Below, one piece after another: positions 59,334-64,000 of a DNA stretch of 64,000 nucleotides. Within the stretch, counting starts at the first letter, position 1, and each line of letters begins with the position of its first letter. The notes under the pieces were generated by a model that was not told the origin of the DNA, made no database searches, and was given only the letters and a program-made list of their open reading frames with translations. The stretch covers positions 21,905 to 85,904 of the forward strand of contig DAOPZJ010000004.1 in assembly GCA_035353335.1 (NCBI GenBank), given 5' to 3'. A program made the translations under genes and the position numbers. This stretch comes from Oscillospiraceae bacterium. Lineage in GTDB: Bacteria > Bacillota > Clostridia > Oscillospirales > JAKOTC01.

Positions 59334-60130
59334 CCGCTTACGAAAAAGTCAAAATCGCACGCGACCAACAGCGGCCCACGGCATCGGCCTATATCGGTCA
59401 ATTGCTGCATGAGGTCACTTTGCTGCACGGTGACCGCAACTTCGGCGACGACGACGCCATTTTGGGTGGCATCGGGCTGCTCGGGGATACCCCCGTCACG
59501 TTCATCGGCATCGAGCGCGGCACCGATCTCGAGAGCCGCATTCGCTGCAATTTCGGCGCACCGAGACCCGAGGGTTACCGCAAAGCGCTGCGGCTGATGA
59601 AGCAGGCCGAGAAGTTCCACCGGCCCGTGATCTGCCTTGTCGACACCTCCGGCGCGCACTGCGGTGCGGACGCCGAGGAGCGCGGGCAAGGGCAGGCGAT
59701 TGCCGAAAATCTGATGGAGATGATGGGCTTAAAAACGCCCGTGATTTCGGTGATCATCGGCGAGGGCGGTTCGGGCGGGGCGTTGGGCCTCGCGGTCGCC
59801 GACCGGATCTATATGCTCGAAAACGCGGTGTATTCGGTGATTTCGCCCGAGGGCTGCGCAAGCATTTTGTTCAAGGAGCAGGGCGCGGAGGCCGAGGCGG
59901 CCGAGTGCCTGCATTTGACCGCGCAGGACAACAAAAAACTCAGGGTGGCGGAAGACGTCATCCCCGAGGATTTTAAGCATTTTCACGCGATGTGCCTCTC
60001 GCTGCGCGAGCGGCTTTTGGGCGACATTGCTTTGCTCTCGGCACAATCGGTTGAAACATTATTAAACAACCGGTATGCACGGTTTCGCCGCCTCGGTATT
60101 TATGAAGGGGGCAAGGGGAGGAGTATATGA
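59330..60130 (+). CDS. accA: Acetyl-CoA carboxylase carboxyltransferase alpha subunit
   Basis: A 266-residue subunit, shorter than the proteobacterial form (about 319) because the N-terminal helix region is reduced, as in Firmicutes. It shows LHGDRNFGDDDAILGGIG, CLVDTSGAHCGADAEERGQG, VIIGEGGSGGALGLAVADRI and MLENAVYSVISPEGCASIL. It is the last gene of the operon; no strong terminator follows. Confidence 0.94.
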   Translation: MTAYEKVKIARDQQRPTASAYIGQLLHEVTLLHGDRNFGDDDAILGGIGLLGDTPVTFIGIERGTDLESRIRCNFGAPRPEGYRKALRLMKQAEKFHRPVICLVDTSGAHCGADAEERGQGQAIAENLMEMMGLKTPVISVIIGEGGSGGALGLAVADRIYMLENAVYSVISPEGCASILFKEQGAEAEAAECLHLTAQDNKKLRVAEDVIPEDFKHFHAMCLSLRERLLGDIALLSAQSVETLLNNRYARFRRLGIYEGGKGRSI

Positions 60131-60513
60131 GGCTAAAAAGTGTAAACCATGTCTCCGCACATTCTGTAAACTATGTTACCATACTAAATACTACGTTCAC
60201 ACGCCGAAGAAAAATAAATTATCCGAAATTATAGAACGACATTTTTAATAAACGGGCGAACGAAGTTCGCCCCTACCCGTCTTTGCAAGGAAAACGCAGG
60301 GCGAGCTTTGCGTTATTACGAAGCAATCCAGAGAAAAAGCGTTCGGTTTATCGCATTGTCAGAATGCTATGTAGTCAGGATGCCGCGCGTCTGGATTGCC
60401 GTGAAATCTAGATTGCCGCGGGAGTAAACCCCTCGCAATGACGATTGAATACGATTAAAACATAAACTTGGTAAGTGGAACGCGGGCGGCCACATGGGGC
60501 CGCCCCTACGAGG

Positions 60514-60636
60514 TGAATCCGTCCACCGCTGCAGGCGGAAGATGAATTGCTATGCAATTCATCCGGGAGTTCGTAAACGAACTCCTTTCCCCAATCCCTT
60601 TAACACCATGCCGAAACGGCATGGCGGGAGGTAAAG
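60514..60636 (+). repeat. Composite repeat, copy A (upstream of GH4)
   Basis: It starts GTGAATCC-GTCCACC, passes through GAATTGCTATGCAATTC and two further small hairpins, and ends CCCTTTAACA plus GGGAGGTAAA. The same order of blocks appears at 62332-62440, in the same orientation, on the other side of the GH4 gene. The hairpins inside differ in sequence but sit at the same places. Confidence 0.7.
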
Positions 60637-60645
60637 ATTTTTCTA

Positions 60646-60674
60646 TTGACTCCGGGGATGGATAACGATAAAAT
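60646..60674 (+). promoter_or_regulatory. Promoter of the GH4 gene
   Basis: TTGACT (60646-60651), a 17-base spacer and TAAAAT (60669-60674), directly after the composite repeat. Confidence 0.65.
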
Positions 60675-60741
60675 AAGAGCGACGAAATGGTGCAGGCCAT
60701 TCTGATTTTGATGGGCTGCGAAAAATGAAGGGAGTACTATC

Positions 60742-62247
60742 ATGGCTTTCAAAGTGTGTTTTATCGGCGCGGGGAGCATCGGGTTTACCCGCGCGCTGTT
60801 TACCGATCTGATGTCGGTGGAGGCATTCCGGGGCAAGATCGCGGTCTCATTTACCGACATCAATCCGCACAACCTTGAGATGGTGCGGGCGCTCTGCCAG
60901 CGCGATCTGGACGAGAACGGCGTCAAGACGACCATCGAGGCCACCACCGACCGAAGCGCCGCCCTTAAGGAATCCAAATACATCATCAACTGCCCCCGCA
61001 TCGGCGGGCTGGAGGCGTTTGAAACCGATATTGAGATACCGTTAAAATACGGGGTCGACCAATGCGTGGGCGACACGCTCTGCGCGGGCGGCATCATGTA
61101 CGGTCAGCGGGTCATCGCCGCGATTTTGGATTTTTGCAAAGACATCCGCGAGGTTTGCGAGCCAGGCGCGCTGATGCTGAACTACAGTAACCCCAACGCC
61201 ATGGCGACCTGGGCGGCGAACAAATACGGCAAAGTGCGCACCATCGGCCTGTGCCACGGGGTCATGGGCGGACATGCCCAAATCACCGACGCATTCGGAC
61301 TGAAACAGGAAGAAGTCGACATCATCTGTGCGGGCATCAACCACCAGACCTGGTACATCTCCATCAAACATAACGGCGAGGACCTGACCGGCAAGCTGCT
61401 GGCGGCCTTTGAGAGCAACCCCAAGTATGCCAAGACCGAAAAGGTGCGCATCGACATGCTGCGCCGTTTCGGGTATTACTCCACAGAATCCAACGGGCAC
61501 TTGTCGGAATATGTGCCGTGGTACCGCAAGAACGCGGACGAGATCAATAAATGGATTGACCTGTCGGTCTGGATCAACGGCGAAACCGGCGGCTATCTGC
61601 GGGTCTGCAAAGAGAGCCGCAACTGGTTCGAGACCGATTTCCCGAACTGGATGAAAGAGCCCTTCCGCAAATACGACGGCAGCGAACGGGGACACGAGCA
61701 CGGCAGTTACATCATTGAGGGGCTTGAGACCGGAAAACTCTATCGCGGACATTTCAACGTGGTCAACAACGGCTGCATCACGAATCTCCCCGACGACGCG
61801 ATTGTGGAGGTGCCGGGTTATGTCGATTATAACGGCGTCAACATCCCGCAGGTGGGCGATCTGCCGCTCGGGTGTGCGGCGGTCTGCAACGCGTCGATCA
61901 GCGTCCAGCGGCTGGCGGTAGAAGCGGCTGTCCGGGGCGACGACACGCTGTTGCGGCAGGCCTTTATGATGGACCCGCTGACCGGTGCGATTTTAACCCC
62001 GCCGTACATCTGGCAGCTTGTGGACGATATGCTGGTCGCGCAGGAGCAGTGGCTGCCGCAGTATAAAGCCGCAATCAAAGCGGCGAAAAAGCGTCAAAAA
62101 GGCGAGCGCCTGCCCCTGAAAGAAGTGAAAGCCGCCGCCCGTCTGAAAGAGAAGACCGTTGAGGAAATGTCTAAGGCCAAAGAAGAAACCCGCCGTATTG
62201 CCGCCGCAGCCGATAAGGCCGCCGACGCGAGGGCGAAGCAGAAGTAA
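60742..62247 (+). CDS. Glycoside hydrolase family 4 with Lys/Ala-rich C-terminal extension
   Basis: A 501-residue NAD- and metal-dependent glycosidase that works by oxidation-elimination. The Rossmann start is FKVCFIGAGSIGFTRALFTDL. NYSNPNAMATWA and the metal-site cysteine/histidine region GLCHGVMGGHAQI and AGINHQTWYI follow. The CHGV form is seen in alpha-galactosidase/alpha-galacturonidase branches. The last 60 or so residues (AAIKAAKKRQKGERLPLKEVKAAARLKEK to the end) are a charged helical extension absent from typical 430-470 residue members. The substrate is not resolved. Confidence 0.9.
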   Translation: MAFKVCFIGAGSIGFTRALFTDLMSVEAFRGKIAVSFTDINPHNLEMVRALCQRDLDENGVKTTIEATTDRSAALKESKYIINCPRIGGLEAFETDIEIPLKYGVDQCVGDTLCAGGIMYGQRVIAAILDFCKDIREVCEPGALMLNYSNPNAMATWAANKYGKVRTIGLCHGVMGGHAQITDAFGLKQEEVDIICAGINHQTWYISIKHNGEDLTGKLLAAFESNPKYAKTEKVRIDMLRRFGYYSTESNGHLSEYVPWYRKNADEINKWIDLSVWINGETGGYLRVCKESRNWFETDFPNWMKEPFRKYDGSERGHEHGSYIIEGLETGKLYRGHFNVVNNGCITNLPDDAIVEVPGYVDYNGVNIPQVGDLPLGCAAVCNASISVQRLAVEAAVRGDDTLLRQAFMMDPLTGAILTPPYIWQLVDDMLVAQEQWLPQYKAAIKAAKKRQKGERLPLKEVKAAARLKEKTVEEMSKAKEETRRIAAAADKAADARAKQK

Positions 62248-62260
62248 AACTTATTATAAA

Positions 62261-62299
62261 AAATCAGAGGGGACGAACGCAGTTCGTCCCCTCTGATTT
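62261..62299 (+). terminator. Strong terminator of the GH4 gene
   Basis: AAATCAGAGGGGACGAAC (62261-62278) pairs perfectly with 62282-62299 around a 3-nt loop and is followed by T residues. The GACGAAC/GTTCGTC core resembles the GGGCGAAC hairpin at 60254. Confidence 0.85.
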
Positions 62300-62331
62300 T
62301 ACGATCGACAAGGGCGTTGCTGGCAACGGAG

Positions 62332-62440
62332 CGGAATCCCTCCACCACTGCAAGGCGGAAAGAAGAATTGCAATGCAATTCTTCCGGGGAATTCACTTGT
62401 GAATTCCCTTCCCCCATTCCCTTTAACAAGGGAGGTAAAA
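62332..62440 (+). repeat. Composite repeat, copy B (downstream of GH4)
   Basis: It shares with copy A the blocks GAATCC, TCCACC, CTGCA, GGCGGAA, GAATTGCAATGCAATTC, CCTTTAACA and GGGAGGTAAA, in the same order and orientation. The middle hairpin here is GGAATTCACTTGTGAATTCC. The rest of the 62248-62542 gap holds only terminators. Confidence 0.7.
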
Positions 62441-62496
62441 GGATGGAAGCGCGGCGGGAGATTTTAATCCAATCACCGCGGCATTACCAATAAAGA

Positions 62497-62530
62497 ACAA
62501 TGCGGGCGGATGCTCTCCGCCCGCATTTGT
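62497..62530 (-). terminator. Terminator of the amidohydrolase gene
   Basis: ACAATGCGGGCGGA pairs with TCCGCCCGCATTTGT (one mismatch), located 12 bases beyond the minus-strand stop. Confidence 0.75.
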
Positions 62531-62542
62531 TATAACCTTCGA

Positions 62543-63337
62543 TTATTCAATTGGAAACAATTCGGCGGCGTTTTCGTAAAGGACACGGCGCTGTTCGCGC
62601 GGGGATAAGCCGACGCGGCTGAAAAGCTCCATTTCGCTCGAGGGCGACCACATCGGGTAATCGGTGCCGAACAATACTTTTTCGGGGCCGAAAACCTCGA
62701 ACAAGTGTTTGGCTTTTTCGGGGCTGAGCGCATACAGCGAAGACGAGCAATCGACATAGAAGTTTGGTAACCCCGGCAGTTCCTTTTCGGCGTCATCCCA
62801 GCAGCTCCAGCCGCCGAAATGCGCGGCGATCACCGTGAGGTCGGGAAGTTTCTTTTTCAAATTTAAAATCTGCTGCGGGTGCGAATAATGAAAACGCGTG
62901 TCCCCCGCATGGACTAAAACCGGCAGTTTACCGATGAGCTTTCGACAGAGATTGACGGCTTTAGCGGAATCTGCGGCGAATTTTTGAAAATCGGGGTGTA
63001 TCTTAACGCCTTTTAAGCCGAGTGAAAGCAAGTGCTGTAAATCACCGTCAAGGTCTTTGCTGTCGGGGTGCAAAGTCCCGAAACCCGTAATGACGCCCGG
63101 ATGTTCGTTGACCTGCGCGGCGATGAACTCGTTGATCGAGCGCACCTGTGCGGGCATCACCGAGACGCTGTGAATTAAGTAATGGGTGATTCCGGCGCGT
63201 GTGCCCTCTTGCAAAAGGGTGGAAGCCGTTCCGTCGAAGCGGACGGGCATATCGTAAAACTCGGCGATGCTCTGTGCGGCGCGGGATGCGATTTTATCGG
63301 GGTAGACATGGCAGTGCGAATCGAAGATGGGGAGCAT
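62543..63337 (-). CDS. Amidohydrolase-family metal-dependent hydrolase
   Basis: A 264-residue TIM-barrel protein of the amidohydrolase-2 (Amidohydro_2) family. The first metal pair is in IFDSHCHVYPDK. KGVKIHPDFQKF, VLVHAGDTRFHYSHP and VIAAHFGGWSCWDDA give the later His ligands, and LFGTDYPMWSP gives the catalytic Asp. Members are hydrolases or decarboxylases of aromatic and sugar-lactone substrates. Monocistronic; substrate unknown. Confidence 0.88.
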   Translation of the reverse strand: MLPIFDSHCHVYPDKIASRAAQSIAEFYDMPVRFDGTASTLLQEGTRAGITHYLIHSVSVMPAQVRSINEFIAAQVNEHPGVITGFGTLHPDSKDLDGDLQHLLSLGLKGVKIHPDFQKFAADSAKAVNLCRKLIGKLPVLVHAGDTRFHYSHPQQILNLKKKLPDLTVIAAHFGGWSCWDDAEKELPGLPNFYVDCSSSLYALSPEKAKHLFEVFGPEKVLFGTDYPMWSPSSEMELFSRVGLSPREQRRVLYENAAELFPIE

Positions 63338-63458
63338 TTGATAAACGACCTTTACTCAAAAATAGGTTGCGAATCCCGGAGAAATCCGCCGGGAATAATT
63401 TATGATAGCATAAAAACGGTTGGTTTGCCAATGTTTTTGAGGCTGGTTTCAAATTTGC

Positions 63459-63486
63459 TTGATAACCTATTAAAATAGTGTATAAT
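63459..63486 (+). promoter_or_regulatory. Promoter of the Rrf2 gene with overlapping inverted repeat
   Basis: TTGATA (63459-63464), 16 bases, TATAAT (63481-63486). CCTATTA (63466-63472) and TAATAGG (63483-63489) form an inverted repeat across the spacer and -10 box, a plausible autoregulatory site. Confidence 0.65.
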
Positions 63487-63507
63487 AGGGAATAAGGAGG
63501 GATCGAG

Positions 63508-63939
63508 ATGATGATTTCGACAAAGGGACGTTATGCGCTGCGGGTGATGATTGATCTGGCCGAGCACAACAAAGGCGAATATATTCCGTTGAAGGAAATT
63601 GCGGACAGGCAGGATATTTCGGAAAAGTACTTGGAGAGCATTATCGCGGTGATGTCAAAAGCCGGGTATCTGACCGGAATGCGCGGCAAGGGCGGGGGGT
63701 ACAAGCTGACCCGGCTGCCCGAGCAGTACACGGTCGGGGAGATTTTAAAGCTTACCGAGGGTTCTTTGGCTCCGGTGGCTTGTCTTGAGGTGAGCCCGAA
63801 TCGCTGCGGCAGGGCTGCCGAGTGCAAGACGCTGCCGATGTGGCAGAAATTCGCCAAACTGACCGATGAGTTTTTTGAGGGGATCACACTGGCTGACCTT
63901 GTCGAAAATCCCGGTGAGCAGATGAACTATACGATTTAA
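63508..63939 (+). CDS. Rrf2-family regulator (IscR-like)
   Basis: A 143-residue winged-helix regulator. The start MMISTKGRYALRVMIDLAEH, the recognition helix DISEKYLESIIAVMSKAGYL, the wing GMRGKGGGYKL and three cysteines (Cys92, Cys100, Cys106) are visible. IscR binds a 2Fe-2S cluster through three cysteines, here with C-x7-C-x5-C spacing, as in clostridial IscR-like proteins. It probably regulates iron-sulfur or cysteine metabolism genes that lie beyond the window. AAGGAGG precedes the start. Confidence 0.9.
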   Translation: MMISTKGRYALRVMIDLAEHNKGEYIPLKEIADRQDISEKYLESIIAVMSKAGYLTGMRGKGGGYKLTRLPEQYTVGEILKLTEGSLAPVACLEVSPNRCGRAAECKTLPMWQKFAKLTDEFFEGITLADLVENPGEQMNYTI

Positions 63940-63951
63940 AATTAAAAATGG

Positions 63952-64000
63952 GTCTTGACTAGAACAGCGAGGAGTAGTAAGCTGTAAACGAGGTCAAGAT
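63952..64000 (+). promoter_or_regulatory. Possible start of a structured leader (T-box-like), cut by the window
   Basis: TCTTGAC (63953-63959) pairs with GTCAAGA (63993-63999), enclosing AGAACAGCGAGGAGTAGTAA. The GAACAG and AGTAGTAA pieces recall the Stem I opening of T-box leaders, but the rest is outside the window. Confidence 0.3.

Larger units (their letters stand above)
60131..60741. other. 611-base repeat-rich gap without a gene
   Basis: From left to right: at about 60141-60180 two imperfect copies of TGTAAACCATGT (second TGTAAACTATGT), like the ends of some insertion sequences. A GGGCGAAC/GTTCGCCC hairpin lies at 60254-60272. A segment at about 60320-60440 contains GCAATCCAGA and TCTGGATTGC arms and ends CTCGCAATGACG. 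A GGGCGGCC/GGCCGCCC hairpin lies at 60484-60505. The composite repeat at 60514-60636 and the GH4 promoter follow. I see no coding region or transposase. Confidence 0.6.

Noticed and set aside
61042..61752. A 236-codon minus-strand frame inside the GH4 gene
   Set aside because: It is antisense to a clear GH4 domain, with no ribosome site and no family resemblance.

Overview
The window looks like chromosomal DNA of a low-to-mid G+C, Gram-positive (monoderm) anaerobe of the Clostridia, most likely the Oscillospirales/Ruminococcaceae. This placement is inference. It rests on the FabK-type fatty-acid operon in the order fabH-acpP-fabK-fabD-fabG-fabF-accB-fabZ-accC-accD-accA, strong GGAGG ribosome sites with frequent TTG/GTG starts, lipoproteins, an RsgI-like protein, several carbohydrate-active enzymes, and short hairpin repeats of the kind common in these genomes. 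There is no rRNA operon, CRISPR array, intact insertion sequence or prophage. One tRNA gene (Ser, CGA) is present.

Layout. 1-4743: a catabolic operon of two Gfo/Idh oxidoreductases (the first cut by the window edge), a D-2-hydroxyacid dehydrogenase, an enolase-superfamily enzyme and a nitrilase-family amidohydrolase. 4860-7770: a heliorhodopsin gene and glutamine-dependent NAD synthetase. 8027-11646: a three-subunit molybdenum hydroxylase of the xanthine dehydrogenase family. 11744-18180: small membrane proteins, an M20 peptidase, an FKBP/trigger-factor-like lipoprotein, and a two-component system followed by a secreted DUF2680-like protein with a Cys-Gly-Asn repeat tail. 18253-21294: an XRE regulator, a PLDc_N-like membrane protein and an ABC-2 exporter. 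21481-24690: methionine sulfoxide reductase, tRNA-Ser, NfeD plus an SPFH protein, and 5-formyl-THF cyclo-ligase. 24713-32530: glycan genes (GH88, heparinase II/III-like, glycosyltransferase, GH2, TIM-barrel protein). 32757-33575: a YedY-like molybdopterin lipoprotein. 33647-38503: a nine-gene arsenic locus (arsR, arsP, ferredoxin, thioredoxin-like, ferredoxin, arsM, acr3, arsC, ferredoxin). 38669-49894: a SASA esterase, a DUF4153 membrane protein, GtrA, an ECF sigma factor with an RsgI-like anti-sigma, GH31 with a divergent AraC regulator, a GH27 alpha-galactosidase, a phosphodiesterase-like hydrolase and a zinc-ribbon protein. 50047-60130: an ECF sigma/zf-HC2 anti-sigma pair divergent from the complete fatty-acid operon. 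60131-63939: a repeat-rich gap, a GH4 glycosidase, an amidohydrolase and an Rrf2 regulator.

Most notable observations: (i) a heliorhodopsin with its retinal lysine and counterion glutamate, in an apparent anaerobe with no visible retinal-synthesis gene; (ii) two nearly identical 31-bp promoter-like elements facing away from each other between the ECF sigma gene and fabH, suggesting that this sigma factor drives both itself and membrane lipid synthesis; (iii) a five-hairpin family of about 45-60 bp palindromic repeats with GTGAAGCCACTT ends; (iv) an arsenic operon with three ferredoxin-like proteins and a thioredoxin-like protein, with matching ArsR operators before arsR and arsP; (v) exported proteins with periodic cysteine tails next to signal-transduction genes.

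All calls come from reading the sequence and recalled family knowledge; no database search was run. Start sites were chosen from ribosome-site spacing and often differ from the longest open frame.
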